A DNA stretch of 64,000 nucleotides, from the NCBI GenBank assembly GCA_018398585.1, contig JAGTTD010000007.1, forward strand, positions 14,190,320-14,254,319, read 5' to 3'. The position numbers and the translations under genes are program-made. Source of the DNA: Simmondsia chinensis (lineage: Eukaryota; Streptophyta; Magnoliopsida; Caryophyllales; Simmondsiaceae). This document shows positions 54,090-64,000 of this stretch, one piece after another (within the stretch, counting starts at the first letter, position 1; the number at the start of each line of letters is the position of its first letter). A model generated the notes under the pieces. The model worked only from the letters and a program-made list of their open reading frames with translations. It did not search any database and was not told the DNA's origin.

Positions 54090-56030
54090 ATAGAGAGTAA
54101 AATATCTATCCAAATCAACTCATACCATATAACTTCAATGTTCTAAGCTTGAATACTAGAATAGTGACTAGATGAGGAAATAATACAATTGATAAAAATA
54201 GATCAACTGATCAAATTCATTCAGTGCTAAGGCTAGAAATATTTTTCCATGTTTATTGGTCATATATGTTTGCTAAATATTCTAATACATCAGGTAGGTG
54301 TTGTAGTTTTGAAGTAATTTTTTGTTCATTGCTTCATTTATTTACGTCATAAAACTAGCTTATGCAATGTTTTAGTTCAACGTTTGGAGATGTTATCATA
54401 GATTCCTTAAGACAAAATAAGTCAAGCACAATAGTTTTAGTTCTATATAATTTTCTAACTTCTACATGGTATAACTTTTTTGTAGTGTTTAATTTAGTAG
54501 GTTTGATCTCGTATTATACACAATCTTTATAGTATAACTTCTAGGTTTGGTCTAAATCATTTATGGACATGAACATTAACATATGGCTCACCTCAAACTT
54601 GAATCAGATAATATTGATAGCTCTAAATCACTAAAGCACACAAATTTCCATAAATCAAATAGTATAATCAGTACAAGATAACCTAATTACCCCATCTTAC
54701 TCACAATTAAAAGTAAAAAAACAGCAACAAGAACCAATATATCAACAAACATAAGATTTCAGTTAAACAGTTTAGATAAAACTAGTTACCTAATCCACAC
54801 TAAATTCAAAGCAAATATACATGTTAATATCCACAAAACTAATGAATACAAACCACAAATTGCACGAAAAATAGATTAAAATTAAAAAAATCAGAAGCAC
54901 CACCACAATCCAAGCCCAAGAGTTGATAGAACCTCTTCAATGCCCAAACCCACAACCTCCCGCCACAAAACTACTCAACAACTAGCAACTACCAGCATAA
55001 ATTTCAGCAAAATTCATGTCTCATACAACAAATTCACATGTTTTAAACAAAATAAAATGTAAATTGTATATAAAAGCTCATGTTTATACCAGAAATTTAG
55101 GGCACTGAGCCTGGCGTGAGGGCTGTCAAGTCAAGCCGGAAGACCCAGCAGTGGTGGCCGATGTAGTGGCGGTCGAGTCGACGTGGTCGGTGTGGTGGCG
55201 GCCGAGTCATAGTCGCCGGCGTGGTTGCTTGTTGGAGAGAAGTTGGGGGGGTGTGTGGGTGAAGTGAAATAAGGGTGGGCTGTGCGTTTTGCTTTTACTT
55301 TACTTCTTTTTTTTTTGAATGAATTATTAAATTTATTTAACTATTAAATTAATTTTGGGTTAGAATTGTAAGTATTGGGGGGAAATTTGAGAGGGAAAAT
55401 AAAAATTTGAGAGAAAAGGGGAAAAATTAGAGAGGAGATGAAAATTAAGGAGGGAAAATAAAAATTGAGTAAAAAAGAATTACGTATTATTAATTTTTTT
55501 TAAATTTAAAACTAGTGACTTTGTTTGTTAATAATGATTCTTTTAATATTATAAGAATAATACTAACAATAAATTTGTCTGTTCGTAAATGTCTCTATCA
55601 GTATTGGTCCAATATTAAAAATTTATTTGTTGATAATATGATTTTGTCCTTTGGTAATAGTTATGGAGGGAAAATGAAAGTGAAGAGGAAAAATAAAAAT
55701 TTTTGAAAACATTATTATTATTATATTATTTAAAGACAATATTATTTAAATACATGTTCAATTATAACTTATTACTATTATGAGGTTTAGTGTACTAAGT
55801 TTTTAGTTCATAAATTTTGTGAAATAATGTTTTAATATAGCAAGTTACATATATTTTATAAAATCATCCAAATGACGGTAAGAAAGAATAAAATGGGGCA
55901 TAATTACACCAATACAGATCGTTATTTAAACTATTTTCTAATTATGTTTTTTTTACAAAAAAGTTATTTCACAAAAGGCACTGTAAAATTAATATATCAA
56001 ACTTCATGACATTAATATCTAAATTGCTCT
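54090..56030. other. Non-coding interior of the CACTA element
   Basis: AT-rich sequence with no supported frame. Bases 55095-55250 are GC-rich (GGTGGCGG/GGCCGAGTC words) and might be the 5' region of the minus-strand transposase gene. Confidence 0.45.
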
Positions 56031-56039
56031 AATAAATTT

Positions 56040-56465
56040 TTTATAATTACTAATTTTATCAAAAATTTGTTTATTGATAAATGCATCTATTGGTATTAAT
56101 TTAGTCTATACCAAAAAAAATTATTTTATTTGGCAATGATCTAGTCAATACCAACAAAATTTATTTCTATAGACATTGAACTTGTCAGTACCAACATCAT
56201 TTATTTCTGTAGACATTGAGCTAGTCAGTACCAACAGCACTTATTTCTGTTGGCATTGAGCTAGTCAATACCAACAGAAATCTATTCTGTTGGGATTGAC
56301 TACATCAATACCAATAGAAATTTATTTTTGTTGGAACTAAGTCTTTATTATTTTTACTTTTTACTCCTTCTAAGTTATTACTAACAGTAACATTTTGCTA
56401 TTGGTAATGTATAACTATTGCCAACAGAACCTGAAATACTATTGTTGGTAATGGTCACTTTTTTT
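56040..56465. repeat. Right subterminal repeats of the CACTA element
   Basis: A series of TACCAACA/TGTTGGTA words, including four near-copies of a unit of about 60 bp with GAGCTAGTCAATACCAACAG (56150-56330). Confidence 0.85.
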
Positions 56466-56474
56466 GTAGTGATT

Positions 56475-56790
56475 ACACCTTTTGTTTGAAATGCTTTGAG
56501 CGACAGGGAAGTCAAAAGTTAAACAATTCAAGATACTAAGATTGTTGTAGACCAAGTCCCTCACTTGGAGCAGCATTTGAGCCTACACAAGGATAGACTT
56601 TCAGTTCTCAAGCTATAAAATTCCCTATAGAATTCTAGGGTTCAGAAGCTAGAGAAAGCAACATCAAAGGCTCAAGTGGAATAACAAGTACTCCAAGAAG
56701 AAGTCATCTAAGTTAACAACCAGCTCACCCAAACCTTTATTTAGTTAGCAGCTATAGAAGAGTCACTTATAGGGTTAGGAATTTTCTCTT
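56475..56790 (+). pseudogene. Tat antisense ORF, copy B, 3' part
   Basis: A broken plus-strand frame with VQKLEKATSKAQVE and LAAIEESLIGLG aligns with the end of the copy-A antisense ORF (QVLEEEALSLDHEL, SSIEESLVTIR). It continues the part cut at 51238. Confidence 0.6.
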
Positions 56791-56819
56791 CTAAACATAT
56801 AAAGGAAATATTTCATTGT

Positions 56820-57328
56820 ATGAGTTGTATTTTGTACCAACTTCATGCAAATGCCATGTACTCCTTTACCTCAATGAATGAAATTACAAGTGATTTATTA
56901 CAATATGTCTCTTAAGAATAAGGTTCTTTTCTTAGGGATTTCTTCTACAACTCAAGTATCATTACTTTGATCCTTAAGGCACTGATATCGAAATGGAGCT
57001 CATAATTCATGGAATGTAAACATAAGAACTTCTTAGTTAAAATCCCAAATTGAAGGCATATATATCTTTAAGAACTTTCATTAATGGCCATTGGATGGGA
57101 CCTTCCATCTAGATCTTAAAGTAAGTGGGCATTGCCTACAAATTCTATAATAATTCTAAATGGACCTTTCTAGTTTAGGGACCATTTGCTAAAGACACGG
57201 TCTTTTTGGCCAAAGGGAAAAACAGCTTTCCAGACCAAGTTCTCTACGTCAAAGGACCTTCATTTGACCTTTTTCACTGTAGGCTTTGGCTGCTCTTCTC
57301 TTCCACTTCTAAAGCTTATGAAGAGCAT
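56820..57328 (-). pseudogene. pol: Tat integrase C-terminal part, copy B
   Basis: The sequence is homologous to 590-1075 of copy A, including the stretch around CTAAAGACACGGTCTTTTTGGCC. It is cut at 57328 by the Athila element. The remainder would lie beyond that element, outside the window. Confidence 0.65.
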
Positions 57329-58469
57329 TGATGAGTCTCATGTTTATGCACCTTTTCCTTGTTATTTTAGCACCTTTACACATATTCGATTATCATTGTA
57401 TTCGCACTTTGGTAATTTTTATGTTTAATAGGTTCGAAGCTTAAAGTTTCTTAAATGGTCAAGATTTGGTGCAAACGAGACAAAATTTGATGCGTGAGCA
57501 CTTAATCAAGTCAATAAAGATTTGGGAAAAGAACGTATGAGCCCAAAGCAAAATTACAGCACATCGTCCATGCATTCAACCCGTGGCCAGCACGGCGGAA
57601 CCTCCCAGCCCGGTCGTATTGCCTTCGGCCTAGCTTTGCCCATGTCCAGCCCAGCTTGTCCCTACATTCGGCCTCTGCTCGCGGCAAGTCATCCAGCGCG
57701 TCTGCCTGTCTTGCCTAGCTCTACCTAATCGGCCTAGCGATGTAGGTTTTGGAGAGGCACCTGGGAGCATCAATTAAAAGAAGAAGGGAATCACAATAGA
57801 TCATCTTCGTTCATCCCCTCATCATCTATCGTTCTTCCTTCTCCATCTCCCTCTTCTCACTCTTCTATTTTTCCCTGATTGGAACATGATCAAGATTCGC
57901 GAGAAGATTGACATGCCATTGTCCGTCTCCTCTTTTATTGGTTCATCCTTGATGGAGAGCTAGTTTGCTCTCTAAGGTTAAATAAAGTCTTTGTCCTTTT
58001 ACAATTGTATTACTTTTATTTGGGGATAATTTGATTGTGTTACATGAATTGCTTGGTTGTGAGAAATACCTTGAAGTATTATGATTTATCGATTATTCAA
58101 TGGAGATGACTATATAGTTTGTAACCTTTTATCATTGATGTTGATATATGTGAATTAATTCTTTTTCTTATAGCTTTAGGATTAATTGATCAAGCAATAG
58201 TTTTTATATAATTGTTAAGCATAGCCTATTTCCCTATTCTTTAGTTAGATAGGGTCAATACGTGATAATTAACAATAATATTTTAGTAGGTTGAAGCTTG
58301 TACACAACTACCCATGTGACAATCAATAAGCCCAATTTAAAAGTTAACACAAGAGTAATTGGCTAATGATGGATTCAAAATCCTAGGTTCCAATTTCATA
58401 TCCCTTGCCCTTTAGAAGTCAAGGTCTTTAGATTAGTTGTTGTTTCTTGGATAAGTTATCGTACAAACC
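57329..58469 (+). repeat. Athila 5' LTR, first part
   Basis: It begins TGATGAGTCTCATG and contains GGATTCAAAATCCTAGGTTCC and TTAGATAGGGTCAATACG, shared with the solo LTR at 13378. The chromovirus interrupts it at 58470 with an AAACC duplication. Confidence 0.82.
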
Positions 58470-58830
58470 TGTTGTGATTCAAGATCAACCTTAGATCATA
58501 ACCTAGGAGAGAGAAAGATTGAGTTAAGAAGAATAGGATAGCGATGAGAAATAGAGAGAATATGAGATGAGAGAAGAAGATATTTTGTCAATACAATTCA
58601 ATGAATCTTACAATGAAACAACTAAACTACTTATACTACTCTCAAACTTAAGGCGGCTAAGAGAAATACAATGCATCTTGACGTTACACTTAATCGACTT
58701 AACTAACTATCGCGCCAAACACCGAATCAAACATTATTACGTCAACATAAGGGAGTAGCAACTCTATGACTTATTAAAGCAATACAAGGATAGAATAGGC
58801 AAAGAATCCTAACTAGCACCAATCATAACA
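58470..58830 (-). repeat. 3' LTR of the third chromovirus
   Basis: It reads TGTTGTGATTC...AATCATAACA on the plus strand, 361 bp. Confidence 0.93.
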
Positions 58831-58868
58831 ATACCCCCTCATTTGAGAACATTCTTGTCTCAAGAATG
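58831..58868 (-). other. Polypurine tract and perfect stem-loop
   Basis: On the minus strand CATTCTTG-AGA-CAAGAATG (58850-58868) is a perfect 8-bp stem, followed by TTCTCAAATGAGGGGGTAT up to the LTR. Confidence 0.8.
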
Positions 58869-59330
58869 GAAGGTAGGGAATTGACTCTTGATAAACTTCA
58901 AATCTTCTCATGTAGCATCTTCAATTCGTAAGTTTGCCCTTTGAATAAAACCTGCTCCAAGTATTTACCATCCTGCTACATAGTATGAGTGTCCTTGATT
59001 GCCAAAGACTCTTGTAGAATTAAGCCACTTAAAGAAGCTGCAGGAGGAGTGGATGAACTAGCTATACCCTCAGTGACCTATTTGTTCAATAGAGAGAGGT
59101 GAAACACAGGATGTATACTAGCCTTTGGAGGCAACTCTAATATGTAAGCAACATTGCCCAACTTTGCAAACACCTTATAAGGCCAAAATAGCATGCACTC
59201 AGCTTAACATTCTTGCGTATAGCCACTAAGGACTGCCTATAAGGTTGTAATTGCAAATACACCATATCTCCCACTTGAAAGGTCCTATCAGATCTTTTCC
59301 TATAAGCAAAAAAATTCATTCTTGATTGAG
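58869..59330 (-). pseudogene. pol: Integrase tail and chromodomain of the third chromovirus, degenerate
   Basis: Frame 59319-59137 has YRKRSDRTFQVGDMVYLQLQ, then CYFGLIRCLQSWAMLLTY, where the family has YFGPYxVxxKxGxVAY. The rest down to 58869 is read in broken frames and holds the faint chromodomain end. Confidence 0.7.
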
Positions 59331-60327
59331 CTACCTACAGATTGTCTCTGAGTTGCTGCATCAATTGCTTCCTCTAGTTCAGTTATTTATTCACTTCTAT
59401 TGATGAAACTTGTGAAACAATTAGAAATGGTGGATCATGGCCATAAAGTGCCTCGTACGGAGTTGGTCCCAGGGAAGAATGAGCATGCGTATTGTACCAA
59501 AACTCAGCCAGAGATAACCACTGATGCCAATGTTTAGGATGGAGGAATGTCATGCTCCTTAAGTACTACTCAACACACTGAATCACTCTTTTTGTTTGAC
59601 CATCCGTTTGAGGATGATAAGAAGAGCTTAAGGCAATAAAAGATCCAAGCAATAACAACAACTCACGCCAAAAATTGCTAGAAAACAACCAGTCACAATC
59701 AGAGATAATGGATTAAGGTAAGCCATGGAGCTTGTAGATATTATCCAAGAACAATTTTGCTATTCTTTCAGCTGAAATTGGATGATTGAAACCAATGAAG
59801 TGACCAAATTTAGTAAATCGATCCACCACGACCCATATGAATTCCTTCCCTTCTAACTTGGGCAATCCCTCTATGAAATCCATACTGATGTGCGATCAAG
59901 CTCTATTAGGGATAGGAAAAGGTTGAAGCAACCCTAAATAAGGCACATCACTTTTGGTGCACTGACACACCTCATAGACTTGGACACATTCTGCTACTTC
60001 TTTCTTCAAGCTTGGCAAATGGAAATAATGCTTGAGTCTCTGATAGGTTCCTTCGATACTTGAATGACCTCCCTAAGCTAAGTCATGGAATGTTAGAATG
60101 ACCTGCTTCCTCAAATTTGTGGAGGATCCAATGTAAACCTTCCCCTTCATTCTCATAATACCATTAGACATAGTTACATTAGAAGCATCATTAGAACAAT
60201 TCTTAATACTGAATGCCGTAATGCAATCCTGAACAAAACTGTCCCCCTGATAAGATTTGTGAACTTCTTCCATCCAAGAAGGAAATACAAGTGAGACAGC
60301 ATTACAAGAACTTGATTGCACTTCCAC
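59331..60327 (-). pseudogene. pol: Integrase of the third chromovirus
   Basis: Frame 60327-60073 has the linker VFPSWMEEVHKSYQGDSFVQ and ends at the zinc domain. The core is recognisable on the minus strand at about 59930-59570 (ISMDFIEGLPKLEGKEFIWV and the FDHNPLRNR-like SIPHPLPQ region) but has stops, for example in the second Asp block near 59712. Confidence 0.75.
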
Positions 60328-60369
60328 TTCTTCTTGCTTCTTGGATAAAGCATCAGCAGCTAAATTCTC

Positions 60370-61235
60370 TCTTCCCCTAAATTATTCAATAGAGTAATCC
60401 CATCCCAACATCTTCATGTGCCCCTTGTGCTGCACTCTTGTCGTAATTCTTTGCTTTAACAAATACTTAAGGCTTTGATGATCAGTCTTGATGATGAAAT
60501 GATGGCCCTCAATATAGTGTCTCCGCTTCTGCACTGCCATAAGGATAGCCAAATATTCCTTCTCATAGATGGATAAATTCAGATGTTTGGGACTGAGTGC
60601 TTGGCTAAGATTAGCCACTGGTCTTCCCTTTTGAGACAACACTGCTCCCACTCCTTTACTACACTCATCTGTTTTAATAATGTATGGAACACTGAAATCT
60701 GGCATTGTTAGAACAAGAGTTGAGCACATGGCTGTCTTCAACCCTTCAAATGCTTCTCAAGCTTTGTCTAACCACACAAATGCAGCCTTCTTAATTAGGT
60801 TAGTTAGGGGTTTAGTAATCACCCCATAACCAGCCACAAACTTTCTACATATCTAGTAAACCCAAAAAACCCCCATAACTGCTTGATTGAAGTAGGAGTT
60901 GGCCAGCGTCTCATTAAATGAACCTTGGTTGAATTAGTGGCAACCCCATTGCAAGAAATTACATGAACCAAGTACTCTACTTGAGATTGGCCAAAGGAAC
61001 ATTTGGAAAGTTTAGCAAAAAGATTGTGCTTGCACATGGTTTTGAACATTTGACAGAGGTGTGCCAGATGAGATTCTGTGGAAGGGCTATACACCAAAAT
61101 ATCATCAAAGAATATAAGAACAAATTTCCTCAAGAATGGTTTAAAGAATTCATCAATGCGTTGAAATTGGCAGGAGCATTTGATAGACTAAAAGGCATAA
61201 CCACAAATTCGTAGTGTCCCCAGTGACTGCCATCA
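60370..61235 (-). pseudogene. pol: RT second half and RNase H of the third chromovirus
   Basis: Frame 61133-60819 starts RKFVLIFFDDILVYSPSTES, with the catalytic DD intact, then KLSKCSFGQSQVEYLVHVIS. Frame 60741-60382 is RNase H: YIIKTDECSKGVGAVLSQKG, YEKEYLAILMAVQKRRHY and IIKTDHQSLKYLLKQRI. The fingers and the first catalytic Asp block of RT are missing, because the deletion joins gag to the palm near 61225. Confidence 0.87.
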
Positions 61236-62160
61236 ATTGCTTGGGATTGGACTTGTGACTAAAGAAGTACCTTTGATTACACTAGAAACATAATCTCTGA
61301 GCCTTTTTTTCTTCCAAACTAAGTGGCTTGGTCATACTTGGAGTTATCTGTTGTAGAGGCTGAACAATAGCTTGCCTTTCTGTCCTGCTTCTGGATAAGT
61401 TAAAACGGTTGATTCAAACAATCGTGCTTTCATATATGCCGTGGCCAATGTAGGAGGATTAAGTGCCTTAACAAGATTCTTGGTCCTTAGCTTGAGTCTA
61501 CTAACAAAACTAGAAACATAATAAGCCTCCTTTGCCTTCAAGTTCTCAAAACCTGTCATGTATTCTTTAACACTACTCATTTGAGCTACCTTGTTGAACT
61601 TATCAATAACCTCTCATCGATCTTCATCAGTATACCTTTCACATAGTTCATCCACTAATTCTTGCCAAGTTACATTAGGATTGCTCAAAATCAAGCTATC
61701 GAACCAAACCTCTTGATCTCCATGTAGGTAGATGGCAGCCAATTCAACCTTCTGTGAGTGTAGAATAGCGTAGAATCAAAAGTATCTTTCACATCTTCTA
61801 ATCCATGACTGCGGCTGCTCTCCATCAAAAGCATCGATCTTAAACTTAGGCAGGCGAAAACCTAATCTCCTCACCACGGGCATTTCCTCTGCTTGTTCTT
61901 CAACAGGTTTTGGAAAAAGAGGATAAGGAGGTCTTCCTTGCTATAAGATGCCAGCTCCAGTAAGTCTAGATTGTCTATTGATCTGCTCTTGCATTCCAGT
62001 CAGCTGCTACTGCAAGTGTTGCTGCGATTGCTGTTGAGTTTCATTCATGTTACCAATAGCCAGCCCCAAATCTTGTACTTGCTGGCGTAATTGATCCAAT
62101 TGCTCAGTCTAATTAGTTCCAGCACTTGCATTTCAAGCCGTAGATGCAGCTTTCTTGCCT
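61236..62160 (-). pseudogene. gag: Gag of the third chromovirus
   Basis: The minus strand holds a coiled-coil start near 62120 (QLDQLRQQVQDLGLAIGNMN), capsid blocks near 61800-61600, and frame 61580-61344 (EYMTGFENLKAKEAYYVSSF). The zinc knuckle is partly seen at about 61300-61260 (CFxCNQRYFF). Frames are broken. The protease that should follow is absent. Confidence 0.75.
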
Positions 62161-62200
62161 TTTGCCAGCTTGATTGAGGCAACGCACAAACAATTTGCAA

Positions 62201-62212
62201 GCTTTAATACCA
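62201..62212 (-). other. Degenerate primer binding site of the third chromovirus
   Basis: On the minus strand this reads TGGTATTAAAGC, two changes from the initiator-Met type, two bases inside the LTR. Confidence 0.7.
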
Positions 62213-62214
62213 CT

Positions 62215-62575
62215 TGTTATCATTCAAGATCAACCTTGGATCATAACCAAGAAGGGAGAAAGATTGAGATAAGAATAATAGGATAAAAATGAGAAATAGA
62301 GAGAATTTGAGATGAGAGAAGAAGATATTTTGTTAATAAAATTCAATGAATCTTACAATGAAACAACTAAACTACCTATACTACTCTTAAACTTAAGGCG
62401 GCTAAGAGCAATACAATGCATCTAGACATTACACTTAAATGACTTGACTAACTATCACGCCAAACACCAAATCAAACATTATTACAGCAACATAAGGGAG
62501 ATGCAGCATTATGACTTATTAAAGCAATACAAGGATAGAATTAGCAGAGAATTTGAACTAGCACCAATCATAACA
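62215..62575 (-). repeat. 5' LTR of the third chromovirus
   Basis: It reads TGTTATCATTC...AATCATAACA on the plus strand, 361 bp, matching 58470-58830. Confidence 0.93.
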
Positions 62576-62706
62576 AAACCCTTAATTTTCCTTGAGTGAA
62601 TTGAGGTCATAGAATATATTCACATACTCATCCTAGATTTCAATTAAGATGTATTTAGTGAATAGAGTTCTAAATTCAATTTTTATTGTCATAAAAAAAC
62701 ACATCA
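62576..62706 (+). repeat. Athila 5' LTR, last part
   Basis: After the duplicated AAACC the LTR continues and ends AAAAAACACATCA, like the end of the solo LTR at 13378. Confidence 0.8.
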
Positions 62707-62714
62707 AAAATTTA

Positions 62715-62729
62715 TCACCGTTGCGAGGG
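62715..62729 (+). other. Degenerate Athila-type primer binding site
   Basis: TCACCGTTGCGAGGG follows the LTR by eight bases. Athila elements have TGGCGCCGTTGCCGGGG here (tRNA-Asp type). Confidence 0.65.
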
Positions 62730-63162
62730 CTACGCAACTTTCGTGGCTATTTTGTGATTTACTTTGATTCTTAAAGTAGGATTTTAAGTTTTTTTTTTTA
62801 TTGTTATTTGTCTTGATTTCATGCTTAGATAGGACTTAGGATTACTTGTGTTTTCTCCCTTTTTTTATAGTGCTCTATTTTGTTTAATTGCCAGTTTTCT
62901 TACTTTGTTTTGTTACTTGCTTCTTGTAGTTGTTTTGTTTATGCACGGTCATCACTCACTGTCTCTTGACCTTGCTATTCTTTACCTTGAAATTTAAAGA
63001 ACCTTAGGAGACTTTAGTGCTAACCACTGAGCACAAACTGCGAATGCTCACTTTGATTTTGCAATGGCGGACAACAACAACCAACCTACGCCCTTGTGGA
63101 GTACTGTACTCCCACCACAAGCCTCACCTTAATACATTAGATTGCCACCTATTGCCCGGTAG

Positions 63163-63850
63163 TTTGAGCAAAAACCAAATATCATATAGATGCTCCCTTC
63201 ATTCCATGGCTTAGGTAATGAAAATGCATACAAACATTCGGACAATTTCATGGAGGTTTGCTCTACCTTCAAGTTTCCTAATATTTGTGATGATGCCATC
63301 CTCCTTCTCCATTTTCCTTTCTCTTTGAAGGATAATAAAAAATATTGGTAAGGCACCATACCTAGTAGGACAATTAGTACATGGGCTCAAATGCAACAAG
63401 AATTTCTTAAGAAGTTCTACTCCATAGTAAGACCAACATTGCCAAGGCAACCATTAATATATTCTCCCAACTTCTTAGTGAAGAGTTCCATGAGAGTTAG
63501 GACAGGTTTAGGGAACTTTTGAGAGCACATCATACCATCCCTAAGTGGCAACTTGTCCAAAACTTTTATATGGGTTGAATGAGTAAGATCGACAAATTAT
63601 CAATGCTTCATCTGGTGGGCAAATCCCTAGGAAAAATGAAGAAAGGGCATGGTGGCTCTTTAAGAAATTGAATGAGAATTCACAACAAAAGGTTGCACAT
63701 GCACATTTAGTGTAGATAGGCTAAATAGAGAAGTACATGAGATTGCACATACTTCCATCTTGGATAAGAAAGTAGATTCACTTACTTCTTCTGTGGAGCA
63801 ACTTACTTCTTTATTTAAGATGACATTGACTCCTTCTACTTTGGCTAATG
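63163..63850 (+). pseudogene. gag: Athila gag, degenerate
   Basis: The frame from 63163 gives LPSFHGLGNENAYKHSDNFM, then LHFPFSLKDNKKYW and TWAQMQQEFLKKF, matching the F.GL..EDP..HL..F, PFSL.D.A..WL and TW.......F...F blocks of Athila gag. A stop follows W at about 63349. A frameshift near 63440 leads to QLLSEEFHES and DRFRELLRAHHTIPKWQLVQ, the E.L.E.W.RF..L...CP.H....W block. It is not functional. Between the primer site and 63162 there is only leader sequence. Confidence 0.75.
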
Positions 63851-64000
63851 TGTGAAATGTACCTAATATGCATGATGTTTGTTCTATGTGCTTTAAGGCT
63901 TCTCATTCCACACTTCATTACCCCTCTACTTCACCATCTGTTAAGTGTTTGCAAGGGCAAGCTAATTTGGCTAGGGATTCTCAAGGAACAATCAGTACTC

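Larger units (their letters stand above)
51239..56471 (-). mobile_element. CACTA (En/Spm) DNA transposon, internally deleted
   Basis: The terminal inverted repeats are CACTATTAAAAAAGTGAC at the left and the reverse of GTCACTTTTTTTGTAGTG at the right. The flanking ATT (51236-51238 and 56472-56474) is the expected 3-bp duplication. Dense TTGTTGGTA/TACCAACAA words form subterminal repeats at both ends. The interior has the start of a TNPD transposase and a second, intron-containing transposase-associated gene, both on the minus strand. The catalytic part of TNPD is missing, so it needs help to move. Confidence 0.93.
58470..62575 (-). mobile_element. Third chromovirus, internally deleted
   Basis: LTRs at 58470-58830 and 62215-62575 (both 361 bp) are flanked by perfect AAACC (58465-58469 and 62576-62580). 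At 4.1 kb it is short because the protease and the first half of RT are missing. Stops and frameshifts run throughout. It sits in the Athila LTR. Confidence 0.94.
57329..64000 (+). mobile_element. Athila-type Ty3/gypsy element, 5' part
   Basis: The 5' LTR (57329-58469 and 62581-62706 once the inserted chromovirus is removed, about 1.27 kb) is followed by an Athila-type primer site and a gag remnant that runs out of the window. The solo LTR at 13378-14839 is a related copy on the other strand. Its right end and target duplication are not in view. Confidence 0.82.

Noticed and set aside
1..64000. tRNA or rRNA genes
   Set aside because: No cloverleaf or rRNA core sequence was seen. The TGGTATCAGAGC hits are primer sites next to LTRs, not tRNA genes.

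Overview
This window is flowering-plant nuclear DNA, almost certainly heterochromatic. It is built almost entirely of nested, decayed transposable elements, and I found no ordinary host gene. The evidence for a plant is a Tat-type and an Athila-type Ty3/gypsy element, chromodomain-bearing Ty3/gypsy elements (chromoviruses), primer sites complementary to initiator-Met tRNA, an RTE-type LINE, a CACTA DNA transposon and several MITEs. No species can be named. Most elements point to the minus strand, and every pol gene seen is broken.

The oldest layer is a minus-strand Tat element (copy A, about 1-20597). It reads from high to low coordinates: LTR, primer site, gag, protease, RT, RNase H, extra RNase H, integrase, then an antisense coiled-coil ORF at the window start. 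It was later hit by a LINE (1620-3105), a 5.1-kb LTR element with no pol (4100-9222), an Athila-like solo LTR (13378-14839), a MITE (17087-17628) and a solo LTR (17703-19522).

From 20598 to 31803 lies a three-level nest of minus-strand LTR elements, each with perfect 5-bp target duplications: 20598-31803 (AGATT), inside it 21565-30197 (AACTC), inside that 22811-28573 (TAAAC). Only the innermost has gag and pol. A 187-bp tandem repeat follows, interrupted by a hAT-like MITE and by a second chromovirus (32855-42217), which itself contains another pol-less element (35419-40180, TGGCC).

From 42410 to 50740 there is a MITE, an inverted Tat LTR, a copia RT scrap, the 3' end of another chromovirus and a long non-autonomous copia-like element. 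A second Tat copy (copy B) occupies about 50741-51238 and 56472-57328, split by a CACTA transposon (51239-56471, ATT duplication). The window ends in a plus-strand Athila element (57329 onward) whose 5' LTR is split by a 4.1-kb internally deleted chromovirus (58470-62575, AAACC).

Three signals stand out. Two different pol-less LTR families carry ORFs with polypyrimidine-tract-binding-protein-like RRM domains. The pol-less element at 4100-9222 has one 904-codon frame broken only by stop codons. A stem-loop with a CTTGAGGACAAG core and compensating stem changes sits just upstream of the polypurine tract in eight different LTR elements, including those that encode no pol.
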